Below are positions 26,501 through 37,400 of a stretch of 64,000 nucleotides of DNA, piece after piece. The notes under the pieces were generated by a model, which worked only from the letters and a program-made list of their open reading frames with translations, was not told the origin of the DNA and searched no databases. The DNA comes from Pseudoalteromonas sp. NC201 (GTDB lineage Bacteria > Pseudomonadota > Gammaproteobacteria > Enterobacterales > Alteromonadaceae). How positions within the stretch are numbered: the stretch's first letter is position 1; the number at the start of each line of letters is the position of its first letter. Where the stretch lies: assembly GCF_002850255.1 (NCBI RefSeq), contig NZ_CP022522.1, forward strand, positions 810,097-874,096, read 5' to 3'. Both the position numbers and the translations under genes were made by a program.

Positions 26501-28100
26501 AGGGCAAGCATTTCAGCAAGAATCGGATAATGAGTTTGTGATCCGCGCGGCTCAGTTGAGCGACTATCAGCAACTTATTGCAAGCGTGAATCAAATTCAT
26601 GGTCCTGTATCGCATATATTCCATTTGTGGAGCTTGCCGACCAGCGAGCCTGCTGATTTAAGCCAAACTCAACAACAGGGCATGATGAGTCTAATCGCAC
26701 TTGCTCAAGCACTTGAATCGCAACAGTTAGGTCAGCCGGTTAATTTGAGCGTAGTGAGCCAAGGGTTGGCCGATGTGTCGGGTAATGATGAGATTTCACC
26801 CGCTCAGTCGATGTTACTTGGCCCATGTAAAGTCATCCCGCAGGAGTTCCCACACATTCAATGTCAATTGGTTGATTTTGGTGCACAACTTCACGGTGAC
26901 TGGATAGATTGGTTGTTGTCAGAGCAACATGGCGAAGCGGGCGAGGTGGTTGCTTATCGGTCTTATCATCGTTGGCTGATGGGCTTTGAAGCGACGGCCA
27001 AACCTAAGCAAAATGAAGCGATTTATCGCCAAGGTGGGGTGTACTTAATTACCGGCGGTTTAGGTGGCGTTGGTTTGGTAATGGCTGAGCATTTGGCGGA
27101 GCACTACCAGGCTAAATTAGTCTTGCTTGGTCGCAGCACGCCTTCAGAGGCACAACAGCAAAAATTAGCACAATTGCAATCTTTTGGTGCGCAGGTACTG
27201 GTTAAACAAGCGGATGTGGCGGACTTTGAACAAATGGCAGAGGTTGTCGCACAAGCACATCAGCAGTTTGGGCAGATCAATGGGGTGATCCACGCAGCAG
27301 GGAGTGGTGCAACGTCCTTAATTAGTTCGACGGATGCAGCGTTTATCGAGCAGATGTTTGCTGCCAAAGTTGTGGGAACGCAACATTTGTTGGCTTTATT
27401 TAACGAGCAGCCACTGGACTTTATGGTGTTGTGCTCATCGCTTGCTAGCATTGCAGGTGGTTTATCTAAGGCCGCCTACGCGTCAGCGAATGCCTATCTA
27501 GATGCTATTGCACAGCAATACGCTCAGCAATCGGTGCAAACAGGCGGCTATCCAATACTGGCTGTTAACTGGGACAGTTGGCGAGAAGTCGGCATGGCTG
27601 GTGATATGGATATGCCTGACGGAGTCGGTATCGCGCCTCAGCAAGGGGTTGAAGTTATGGCGCGCATACTCAGCGCACCAATATTGCCGCAAGTTGCGGT
27701 CTCAACGCTCGACCTTCCGGCACGATTAGAAGCCACCAAAGGTAACCTGTTAGATGCAGAATTGACTATGGCAGATGCGACACCTCGCAGTGGTGGCTAT
27801 GAGCGTCCTGAGTTATCAACGCCATATGTTGCGCCAGAAGATGATTTACAAGTTGGTATTGCGCAAGTCTGGAGCGCCATGTTGGGGATAGAGCAAATAG
27901 GCATTCACGATAATTTGTTTGAGCTGGGCGGTGACTCCTTAATGGGGGTACAAATCATGTCGCAACTAAGCAATAAATTTGAAGTGACCTTGTCACCAGC
28001 TTCCTTTTTTAAAGATCCAACCATTTTGGGGCTTGCTCGAGTAATAGAAGCCATTCTAATACAAGAGCTACAGCAAGAGCTGGCTGAGGGAGCGAAATAA
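23574..28100 (+). CDS. type I PKS module: KS-AT-KR-ACP
   Basis: 1508 residues. The KS has the full triad Cys184 (TACSTSL), His320 (EAHGTGTV) and His360 (SNVGH). The AT has Ser634 in GHSIGEY and HAFH at 735-738, which points to malonyl-CoA. The KR has the NADPH loop GGLGGVG near 1161 and Ser1289, Tyr1302 and Asn1306. It lacks the LDD motif of B-type KRs, so alcohol stereochemistry is uncertain. The ACP Ser is 1455 (GGDSLMG). No DH or ER is visible. One round would extend the first aminoacyl unit by two carbons and leave a beta-hydroxyl, giving a statine-like gamma-amino-beta-hydroxy acid. The 2-bp gaps on both sides show one operon. Confidence 0.94.
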   Translation: MTTETYSSTDIAIVGLAGRFPGAENVDALWENLKNGVESIKTFTEAELRELGVSEATIADPNFVPRCALLPDQDKFDASFFGYSPREAEELDPQQRLFLETAWQALENAGYDGDKCDFPIGVYGGCGVNTYLISNLMQSGRFSDLGNISQLQALMNGNNKDAMTMTLAYKLNLKGPAVTVQTACSTSLAAVHMATRSLLNYESDMTLAGGSWLNFLHQGGYVYQPGAILSSDGHCRPFDADSQGTVIGSGSGVVVLKRLEDAMADGDTIYAVIKGSAMNNDGNTKAGYTAPSVDGQAEVIAAALEMADTPAESIGYVEAHGTGTVIGDPIEIAALTRAYRMDTEQTQYCAVGSVKSNVGHLDAAAGVTGLIKAALTVKHGQIPPSLHYKQANPEIDFANSPFYVADKLTPWSNETGPRRAGVSSFGIGGTNVHVVLEEPPVQRATQSQRNWQILPLSGHTKTALASRREQLATWFKQASTQPLWQDSAYTLQVGRKGLTHRAVVVAQNSEQAIAALADDTSTLRAQGQLTVSGDRPVTFMFPGQGSQHINMARALYESESVFRDAFDRCREGLIAHVGQDIKDLIFVDEADVEHGAAQLKQTSVTQPVLFAVEYALAQQWLAWGVKPSAMIGHSIGEYVAACIAGVFSLEDALYLVAKRGEFIQAQAPGCMLSVALSEAALAPYLDTDNLGHKVELAAVNSPENCVVSGSEQAIAALSNRLTEQGVVVQPLHVSHAFHSSLVSDAGDQLAKLIAQVQRNAPSIPFVSNVTGTWITDQQATDPQYWAQHLAQAVRFNQGLRTIVNLDNPESENGLEQTVLLEVGPSNTLSQLAGRDAEVKAQTSIVTSLPHPRKAQETEQHFALALGRLWIEGVEIDWDALYEQTPHRVALPVYPFERKRFWIEADANIVAQNNHNALAPKPIEQWCYIPSYKRSVPDLTQPVELGCTLLFETQHKACDLLLDKLHTQSDKLIRVKLGQAFQQESDNEFVIRAAQLSDYQQLIASVNQIHGPVSHIFHLWSLPTSEPADLSQTQQQGMMSLIALAQALESQQLGQPVNLSVVSQGLADVSGNDEISPAQSMLLGPCKVIPQEFPHIQCQLVDFGAQLHGDWIDWLLSEQHGEAGEVVAYRSYHRWLMGFEATAKPKQNEAIYRQGGVYLITGGLGGVGLVMAEHLAEHYQAKLVLLGRSTPSEAQQQKLAQLQSFGAQVLVKQADVADFEQMAEVVAQAHQQFGQINGVIHAAGSGATSLISSTDAAFIEQMFAAKVVGTQHLLALFNEQPLDFMVLCSSLASIAGGLSKAAYASANAYLDAIAQQYAQQSVQTGGYPILAVNWDSWREVGMAGDMDMPDGVGIAPQQGVEVMARILSAPILPQVAVSTLDLPARLEATKGNLLDAELTMADATPRSGGYERPELSTPYVAPEDDLQVGIAQVWSAMLGIEQIGIHDNLFELGGDSLMGVQIMSQLSNKFEVTLSPASFFKDPTILGLARVIEAILIQELQQELAEGAK

Positions 28101-28102
28101 GC

Positions 28103-31100
28103 ATGTCGATCAATGCACTATTGGCAGCGCGCAAAGGCAATATGACACTGGCGCAGAAAAAAGCCATGCTTAAACAGCTCGAGGATAAACAGCCGGTTCA
28201 GTCGAGTGCGCCAGTAATTAAAAAACTTGGCAAACTTCAAGCGCCGTTATCGGCGGCGCAGCAAAGGCTGTGGTTTGAGTGGTTGATCAACCCTGAAAAT
28301 ACCGCATACCACCTTGGTGGGGGGATGTGTTTAAGTGGCCATCTAGACAAAGACGCGCTGCGTGCAAGCTTAGATCACTTAGCCGAGCGCCATGCTGGGC
28401 TTCGTACTCAGTTTGTTGAAGGGGAAGGCGCCAAACCTGCGCAAGTGGTTTTGCCGACACTGCGCTTACCGCTGGAATCGGTAGAGCAACACGAATTAGC
28501 CGCTGAAGTCGCAGCACTGCAAGCACATGATACAGAGCTGAGTCGCGAACAAGCGCAGGAACAGGTTTATAAAGCAAGGTTAGCGCGCTTCGCTGCAACG
28601 CCCTTTGATTTACGGACAGGTCCTTTGATGCGAATGCAGTGGTTGCAGTTTGCTCCAGAACAGCATGTACTCTTAGTCGTGATGCACCACATAATTAGTG
28701 ATGCGTGGTCGAAGAGTTTGATTATTAAAGACTTCGTTGAAATTTATCAAAAAGCGAGTCTCGCTCAACCCATCACCCATGACGCGAACCGGTTAGATTA
28801 TACTGACTTTGCTCAGTGGCAAAATGATTGGCTTAACAGTGATGCTGAGCAAGTGCAGCAGCAGTGGCAATTTTGGCAGCAACAACTCACAGGTCACTTG
28901 CCTGTGGTTGAACTCGGTGTGACAAACTCAGCAAATAGTGTACCTAAGGCAGAGCAACTCGTTACTCAGTTACCCGCGCAATTGGCAGCACAAGTCACAC
29001 AATTTGCGCGTGAACAAGGGGTCTCGCTATTCGTCGTGTTATTGACTGCGTATCAAGCTTTGCTGCATAGATACACAAACGAAGATGAGCTGCTGACGGC
29101 GGTTCCGGTGGCAAATCGGAACCAGTTTGCTACCCATAGTGTGGTTGGCTTTTTTGTTAATATACAGCTGATGCGCTTGCCTGTTGCTGGTGAATTAACG
29201 CTACAGCAGCTATTGCGTAACTGTGCCAAACAGGCATTAGCAATCCAAGCGCAACAAGACATCCCCATAGACTCACTGATGAAGCGTTTTCAACCTAACT
29301 TGCAGGGCGCAACGCCTTATCAAGTGATGTTCAATCACCTCAAAGATAGCAGCAGTGGTTTAGCACAATTGCATGGTGCCTCGTTGACCAATTACTTTAG
29401 TTTGACTCAGGGCATAATGTGTGACCTTGCGCTAGATACAACCGAGCTAAGTGATGGTGGCGTGCAATTACAATGGCGTGTTGATAGCAATAAACTTTCA
29501 GCGGCTTGGATCTCCACATTTGACGAGCAATATCAGTCGCTCCTGCGCACCTTTTGCCAAGCTCCAGAGACTCAAATTCGCGATCTTTTACTGATGAGTG
29601 CCGAGCGGAAGGCGGCTTTAGCGGCGCTTGAATCTGGCGGTAAAACTTCAGCAAGCTTGCTTAGCGTACCTCAAGCATTTGCGCTTCAGGCACAGAAAAC
29701 CCCAGACGCGATTGCGTTAAGGTTTATGGGCGAGTCTGTCACCTATGCTGAATTACAGCAACGGGTAAATCAATTAGCACAGTATTTGGTGGCGCAAAAT
29801 ATCAGCCATGAGTCGAAAGTGGCATTGCTATTTGAGCGCAGCATTGAGATGGTGGTGGCGATGCTGGCTACGCTTCAAGCGGGCGCGGCTTACGTACCAA
29901 TCGAGCCTCAACTGCCCGAGGCACGCTTACACTATATTATTGAGCAAAGCGCCTGTGCTTGTATCTTGAGTCATGCTTCAGTAAAAGCACAGCTGGCAGA
30001 GAATATCAGCGCTCAAGTAACATGGCTTGAGCACTTAGAGTTAAGCGCTTATCCAACCACAGCACCCAATGTGACAATCCATTTAGATAACTTAGCCTAT
30101 GTGATTTATACCTCAGGCTCGACGGGCAAGCCCAAAGGGGTTGCATGTGTACATCGTGGCGTCGCAAATCGCTTGGCTTGGGGGCAAACTCGCTATCAGC
30201 TTCAAGGCAGTGATAGGGTGTTGCAAAAAACGCCATTTGGTTTTGATGTATCTATTTGGGAGTTCTTCTGGCCATTAACGCAAGGTGCAAGCCTAGTATT
30301 AGCAGCGCCAGAACAACACAAAGAACCGTCACAAATTCGGCAACTTATTGAAACAGAAGCGGTGACGGTTTGTCACTTTGTTCCCTCCATGTTGCAAGCA
30401 TTTATGACGGGGATAAGCAGCTCACGCGATGCGCTGGGCGGAAAAGCCTTATGCCCAAGTTTACGCCAAGTATTTACGAGCGGTGAAATGCTTACCTTGC
30501 AAACCCAACAGCAATTTTTTAGCTACTTTGAACAAACGGCACTGCACAATCTTTATGGACCGACAGAAACGGCGATAGAGGTGACAAGCTGGCAGTGTCA
30601 CCAGCAAGATGACGTAATTCCAATTGGTAAACCTATCTCTGGCATACAAGCTTATGTATTGGATGGTGCACTCAATCAAGTGCCGATAGGGGTGGCAGGA
30701 GAGTTATATCTTGCCGGTGAGTGCTTGGCGCGTGGTTACTTATCTAGACCGGATCTCAGTGCCGATCGTTTTGTCGCGAATCCATTTGCCGGTAGCAACA
30801 GCCAAGGCGCTAGAATGTATCGCACTGGCGACAAGGTAGTTTGGAATGATGAAGGTCAACTTGAGTTTTTAGGCCGCTTAGATCAGCAAGTGAAGATCCG
30901 TGGTTTGCGGATTGAATTGGGCGAAATAGAGAGCCAATTAAGGCAATTAGCCAATGTAGTTGATGCTGCGGTGTTAGTGAAAAGTAGCGCTGGTGGCGAG
31001 CAACTAGTGGCATATTTGGTGTTGGTAAATGACGCTGAGCTTGAGCCTGATACGCTTAACTCGCAACTCACTACTCAGTTGCCGCAATATATGATCCCTA

Positions 31101-31486
31101 GTGTGTTTGTGCAGCTTGAAAAATTGCCGCTCACCGTGAATGGCAAGCTAGACCGTAAAGCTTTACCTGAGCCATCGCTACAGCAATTTTCAACGTTTGC
31201 GGCACCACAAGGTGAAATCGAAAGTGGACTGGCCGAGATATGGCAGCAAGTACTGCAGCTTGAAAAAGTCGGACGTGACGACAACTTTTTTGCACTTGGC
31301 GGACATTCTTTACTTGCGGTGGAAACCCTGAGTCAAATCCAAGCACAATTTGGTGTAGACATTGCGGTGCGCGACGCCTTTGCGAATCCAATACTAAAAG
31401 ACTTAGCTGCAATTATTTCAGCACAAACAAATCCAGAGCAAGAAGATGCCTTGCTCGACTTAGAAGCATTTCTGGAGAACCTATAA
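28103..31486 (+). CDS. NRPS module C-A-T, serine predicted
   Basis: 1127 residues. The short helical N-terminus (LLAARKGNMTLAQKKAMLKQL) looks like a docking element. The condensation domain (about 45-480) has H195-H196-IISD200-A201, with Ala in place of the usual Gly. It accepts the PKS-extended donor. The adenylation domain (YTSGSTGKPKG near 669) gives the hand-read code D-V-W-H-F-S-L-I-E-K, one or two residues from the known serine code DVWHFSLVDK, so serine is predicted. The carrier Ser is 1069 (LGGHSLLAV). The stop codon shares one base with the next start (TAATG). No epimerase domain. Confidence 0.93.
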   Translation: MSINALLAARKGNMTLAQKKAMLKQLEDKQPVQSSAPVIKKLGKLQAPLSAAQQRLWFEWLINPENTAYHLGGGMCLSGHLDKDALRASLDHLAERHAGLRTQFVEGEGAKPAQVVLPTLRLPLESVEQHELAAEVAALQAHDTELSREQAQEQVYKARLARFAATPFDLRTGPLMRMQWLQFAPEQHVLLVVMHHIISDAWSKSLIIKDFVEIYQKASLAQPITHDANRLDYTDFAQWQNDWLNSDAEQVQQQWQFWQQQLTGHLPVVELGVTNSANSVPKAEQLVTQLPAQLAAQVTQFAREQGVSLFVVLLTAYQALLHRYTNEDELLTAVPVANRNQFATHSVVGFFVNIQLMRLPVAGELTLQQLLRNCAKQALAIQAQQDIPIDSLMKRFQPNLQGATPYQVMFNHLKDSSSGLAQLHGASLTNYFSLTQGIMCDLALDTTELSDGGVQLQWRVDSNKLSAAWISTFDEQYQSLLRTFCQAPETQIRDLLLMSAERKAALAALESGGKTSASLLSVPQAFALQAQKTPDAIALRFMGESVTYAELQQRVNQLAQYLVAQNISHESKVALLFERSIEMVVAMLATLQAGAAYVPIEPQLPEARLHYIIEQSACACILSHASVKAQLAENISAQVTWLEHLELSAYPTTAPNVTIHLDNLAYVIYTSGSTGKPKGVACVHRGVANRLAWGQTRYQLQGSDRVLQKTPFGFDVSIWEFFWPLTQGASLVLAAPEQHKEPSQIRQLIETEAVTVCHFVPSMLQAFMTGISSSRDALGGKALCPSLRQVFTSGEMLTLQTQQQFFSYFEQTALHNLYGPTETAIEVTSWQCHQQDDVIPIGKPISGIQAYVLDGALNQVPIGVAGELYLAGECLARGYLSRPDLSADRFVANPFAGSNSQGARMYRTGDKVVWNDEGQLEFLGRLDQQVKIRGLRIELGEIESQLRQLANVVDAAVLVKSSAGGEQLVAYLVLVNDAELEPDTLNSQLTTQLPQYMIPSVFVQLEKLPLTVNGKLDRKALPEPSLQQFSTFAAPQGEIESGLAEIWQQVLQLEKVGRDDNFFALGGHSLLAVETLSQIQAQFGVDIAVRDAFANPILKDLAAIISAQTNPEQEDALLDLEAFLENL

Positions 31487-34400
31487 TGAGCAGTGAGGTC
31501 ATCCAACGCATTGCTGAGCGCTTTCATCAGTTACCTCAAGAAAAACGTCAGCTGGTATATCAAAAGGTGCAAGCCGATGGGCTGAGCATGCGTCAGTTTC
31601 CCGTTTTACCTTTTCATCACTCAGCTGAGGCTGCTGAGCTGTCTTATGCACAGCAACGTCAGTGGTTTTTATGGCATTTAGACCCAGACAGTGCAGCGTA
31701 TCACATCACTGGGGGATTACAGCTTGAAGGTGAGATAAACCTGAGTGCGTTGACACGTGCTTTTCAGCTATTAATTGCTCGTCACAGTTCGCTTCGCACG
31801 CAATTTGTACAAGTTGATGCTGAGGTAAAGCAGCAGGTGCAACCAATCGAGATTGCCAATGATTTTCAGGTAGAGGTAGGAGCGGGTGATAACATTGATG
31901 CGGTGCGTCAGCAATGGTTAAACACACCGTTCAATCTCACCCAAGGCAACTTAATCCGTGTGGGGTTACTCACGCTTGCGCCAAACCAATATCAACTGGT
32001 GGTGGTACTGCATCATATTATTGCCGATGGTGGTTCCTTACAGATTTTAGTGGGAGAATTTGCCGCGCTGTATAGCCAATTGCTTAGCGCTGAAATTGCA
32101 TCGGGAGATTTATCGAGCCAGCTGGCCCAATCAGCGCTACCAGCACTGAATATTGCCTATGGTGATTATGCTAAATGGCAAAAAGACTGGATGACGGCCG
32201 GTGAGCTTGAGCGTCAGTTAGCGTATTGGCAGCAAAAGCTCGGTGACGAACAGCCAGTGTTACAGCTTAAGGTGGATAATGGTTTAGCTCAACACTCAGA
32301 GCATGGCAGCGCTCGCGGTGCCTCACACGCTTGGCAATTACCACAGAGCTTAACGCAGCAGCTAGGTACTTTTGCCACCAGCCATCAGGTTTCTCATTAC
32401 ATGATATTGCTGACGGCATTTCAGGTATTGCTACAGCGCTATACCGGGATGGAGCAGATCCGTGTCGGTACGCCAATCGCGAATCGACAACGGGCTGAAG
32501 TCGCTAATTTGGTCGGCTTATTCGTCAATACCCAAGTGCAGGATAACCGCTTTGACAGCCGCACTTCATTGCAACAGGTTTTAGCACAGGTAAAGGCTTC
32601 CACACTTGGAGCACAAGAATATCAAGATTTACCTTTTGAGCAATTAGTTGAAGCCTTGCAACCTGAGCGAAGTAGCGAAGTGCATCCGTTATTTCAGATA
32701 TTGTTTAACTATCAGTTTGGTGATTTAAGCCAGTTACAACAGTTGCCTGGGCTCAAAGTGGGTGAATTGCCCGCAACCACAGGAGAAGTGCAGTTTGAGT
32801 TGGTGTTAGATGCTCATGAAAACCGAGCAGGCGCTTGCTTGTTGACCTTTACTTACGATCAAAAGGCCATCTCCACACAACGCATTGTTCGCATGAGTCA
32901 GCACTTTGAGCGAGTGCTTGCTGCCTTGCTCACTGAGCCGACTATGGCCCTTGGTGACATTAACTTGCTAGACGATAGTGAAACGCAGCAATGGCAGCGT
33001 TGGGGGTTAAATCCACAACTAGAAGACACCACCCCAGTGCAGCAAAAGTTTAGCCGTTTGGCTGACACCCAGCCAGATGCAGTGGCAGCGGTATTTGCAG
33101 ATTTAACGTTGAGCTATAAACAACTGGATGAACGTTCAAATCAGCTTGCGCAGCACCTTCAAAGCCTAAATATTGGTCGCGAAGATAGAGTCGGTGTAGC
33201 GCTACAGCGCAGTATGGATACGGTAGTGACGTTATTAGGCGTGTTAAAAACTGGCGCTGCCTTTGTGCCTATGGACCAAGATTATCCGCCAGAGCGACTG
33301 GCTTACATCGCAGAAAATAGTCAACTCACAGCCATTATCACTCACCCTGACGCACAGTCGAAATTAACCGAGGTGCTGAAAGATACGCAGATCACACACC
33401 ATTTGGCTTCTCTGCCAGTCGTCAACTTAGCACAATTGCCTTGGCAAACGTTGTCAGCCCAATCGCTCGACGTGGCTATTCATCCCGAGCAATTGGCTTA
33501 TATGATTTATACTTCGGGCTCAACGGGTCGCCCGAAAGGGGCTGCGATCAGCCATCGTGCACTGAGTAACTGCATGGCATGGATGGCAAGACAATACTCT
33601 CCACAACCTGAGGAAGCGGTATTGCACAAAGCCGCTTTTGGGTTTGACGTGTCTTGCTGGGAGATTTTCTTCCCTCTGAGTGAAGGGATGTCTGTGGTGG
33701 TTGCAAAACCTGGTGACCAACGCGATCCACTCGAACTGAAGCGACTTATCCAACAGCAAAGAGTCGCAATTACCTCGTTTCCTCCGGCTTTATTACAGGC
33801 CTTTATCGAGCTACCTGATGTGGCTGAATGCACCTCGCTGCGGCATATCATGTGTGGTGGTGAAGCCGTGCCTGCTGAATTATTCCGTGATACATACAAG
33901 GCACTGCCTGATGTTGTGATGAACAACCTGTATGGGCCAACAGAAACCACAATTCATGTAACCCACTGGCCTTTTATTAACGACAATAGAAGCTTGGCGC
34001 CTATTGGCCAAGGTATTTCACAAACCCATACCTATATTTTAGATGCCAGTTTAAATCCCGTGCCAGAGGGCGTTACTGGAGAGTTATACATAGGAGGCAT
34101 CCAGCTGGCCAGAGGGTATTTTGCCCGACCAGATTTAACCGCCGAACGCTTTGTTGCAGACAGCGTGTTAGGTAATGGCCAAAGGATGTATCGTACTGGT
34201 GATTTGGCGCGCTGGAATCAAAACGGTGAGATTGAATACCTAGGTCGTAGCGATGACCAAGTACAGATCAGAGGGTTTAGAATAGAGCTGGGTGAAATTG
34301 CCGAGCAGTTAAGACGCTTACCTCAAGTGCGTGAAGCCAAAGTCTTAGTTAAACACTTGGCTACTGGCGATAAATTGGTCGCTTACGTAACTGGTAGTAT

Positions 34401-37400
34401 TCAAGATGAGCAGCAATTAGCTCAAGCGCTTGGTGAAAATGTTCCGGATTATATGGTGCCCAATGCGTTTGTGGTGTTAGATAAAATGCCACTGACAGCC
34501 AATGGTAAAGTCGATAGCAAAGCTTTGCCTGAGCCGCAATGGGCCAAAGCGCAAGAATACAGCGCACCGATAGGTGAGGCTGAAACCATGGCTGCACACC
34601 TATGGGCAGATTTACTCGGCCTTGAGCGAGTGGGCAGGGATGACAACTTCTTCTCGTTAGGTGGCCACTCACTGCTGGCGATTAAGCTGGTGGAGCGTGC
34701 CCGCCAAGCTGGCTGGCAAGCACAAGTGAAAACCCTATTTAGTCAGCCAGTGCTCAAACACTTCGCTGCTGCCCTTACGCCTTACCGCCAAGATACGGCA
34801 CCAGAAACCGCATGGTCAGGGATTGCGACGGATACCGCTGTTATCACCAGTGAAATGCTGCCATTGGTCAGTCTGGATAATGACCAGATAGCTAAAGTCG
34901 TCGAGCAAGTAGATGGGGGCGTACAAAATGTCCAAGATATTTATCCGCTGGCACCGCTGCAGTCGGGAATTTTATTCCATCATACTTTGCAAGAAAAAGG
35001 CGACGCTTACATTACGCCTAATCTATTACGTTTTGAAAGCCGCGCGCAGCTAAGTGCATTTGTTGATGCGCTTAACCTTGTTATTGCCCGTCATGATATT
35101 CTGCGGACAGCCATTTTTTGGCAGGGCCTGCCTGAGCCTGTGCAAGTTGTGCAGCGTCAGGCCAAAGTGGAAATCAAGTGGTTAGATTATGCCTGTGATG
35201 CGCCATTAGCTGCTGATGAAGCGGGCTTAACGGCAGCAGCAAGACGCTTAAATGAAGCCGTAGATCCAACCCACTTTAGACTAAATACACAGTGTGCACC
35301 TTTAATTGCCGCCATCGCTATTGCCGAAGTGCAAGACGAGACCTGCTGGTTGCAACTGCCGAGTCATCATTTAGTGATGGATCACACCAGCTTAGAAGTA
35401 CTCGTTGAAGAAGTGCAGATGATTTTAGCGGGTAATGTAGCGCTACTGCCAGAGCCTGTGCCGTTTAGACATTTTGTGGCGCTAGCGCAGCAAAACCCAG
35501 AGGCCGAAGCGGAGCAAAATACGTTCTTTAGCGAATTATTAGGGGATATAGAAACGCCAACTGCGCCATTTGGGTTGTTAGATATTAAGGGCACAGGTGA
35601 GGACATTCTAACGCACGAAACTGCCGTGCCTGAAGCACTGGCCGCCCAAGTGCGCCACCTTGCCGTAAAGCAAAACACCAGTGCTGCGGCGGTATTCCAC
35701 CTAGCTTGGGCGATGGTGCTACAAAAGCTGACCGGACTAAATGATCCGGTATTTGGCACGGTGATGTTTGGCCGTTCACAAGGTGGAGAAGGCGCCGATA
35801 GGGCTGTTGGCATGTTTATCAATACATTGCCGATCCGTTTTCGATTGCGCCAAGCAGATCTTAAATCAGGATTGCAACAAGCGCAGCAGCTGTTAACTGC
35901 GCTTATTTGCCATGAAAGTGCGAGCTTATCCAAAGCACAATCTTGCAGCAACGTAGCGAAAGGAACGCCGCTGTTTTCGACGCTGTTGAACTATCGCTAT
36001 AGCCCAAATGCGCACAAACATGGTGATTCGAAAAAGCTCTATGTTACCGATGATGGCTGGCAAGTATTTGGCGGTGAGGAACGCACCAATTACCCTATTG
36101 GAGTTTCTATTGACGATGCTGGCGATGGCTTTAACATCGTAGCGCAAACACTACCGAGTGTTGAACCTGCGCAGTTGTGTGGCTATTTACTGAATGCGTT
36201 GACTCAGCTTGTCGCAGAGCCTGCACTAAGACAGCTAGGTGATTGGCAAGCGTTGACTGACAATGCGTGGCAAACTCAGCGCTTGTGGAGCGAAAACACC
36301 ACCAAAGAGAACACCCAGCAAGCGATCTACCGCTTATTTGAAGCACAGGTGCAAAAACAGCCTGACGCTATTGCCGTCACATTTAAAAACAATCACGTGC
36401 GTTACGCTGAGCTTAACCAACAAGCGAATCAGCTCGCGCATTATCTACAATCACGAGGCGTGGGTATAGAGAGCCGAGTCGCTGTGGGCATGTGGCGTAG
36501 TGTTGAAACCGTGATAAGTCTGTTGGCAATCATGAAAGTGGGCGCCTCGTACGTACCACTAGATTTAGATTATCCAGCGGAGCGTTTGCAATATATTGTG
36601 GCGTCAAGTGGCGTACAGTTGCTATTGACTCATGCTGAAGGGGTAGATGCACTGCCGCCATTCCCTGAGCAGCTCACGCAGTGTGTATGGCAACAGATAG
36701 ACTTAGCGCCATACAGCCAAGATAATCTCATTGTCGATGCTCACCCAGAGCAACTGGCTTATGTGATTTATACCTCAGGCTCGACGGGACGACCTAAAGG
36801 CGTGGCTATTAGTCACCGCTCACTGGTTAGCTGTATGCAGTGGATGCAGCGCGAGTATCAACTCACACGGGAAGATGCGGTGTTACATAAGGCACCATTT
36901 GGCTTTGATGTGTCTTGTTGGGAGCTATTTTTCCCACTGAGTCAAGGCGGCCGCATTGTAGTATCTGAACCCGGAGATCATAAAGATCCAGACAAATTAA
37001 TTGCACTTATCAAGGCGCAACAAGTTACAACAGCAAGTTTTGTACCGACGATGCTACAAGCCTTTATTGAGCAAACTAACCCCAATGAAGAGAACTATTT
37101 ACGTAACATTATGGTAGGAGGAGAGGCTGCGCCACCGGAACTTCGTCAACGTATGTTCGCCGCACTACCAAATGCTAAGGTGCATAATTTATATGGACCA
37201 ACAGAAACCACAATTCATGTGACCAACTGGGAGTTTACGCAAGCGCCACGAACCACAATTCCAATCGGTCGTGCTATCTCAAACACCAGTTGCTACGTAC
37301 TCGATGAATACTTGACGCCAGTTCCTCAAGGGGTAGTAGGTGAGCTCTATTTAGGTGGAGTAGGGTTGAGCCGGGGTTATCTTAACCGCCCTGACTTAAC

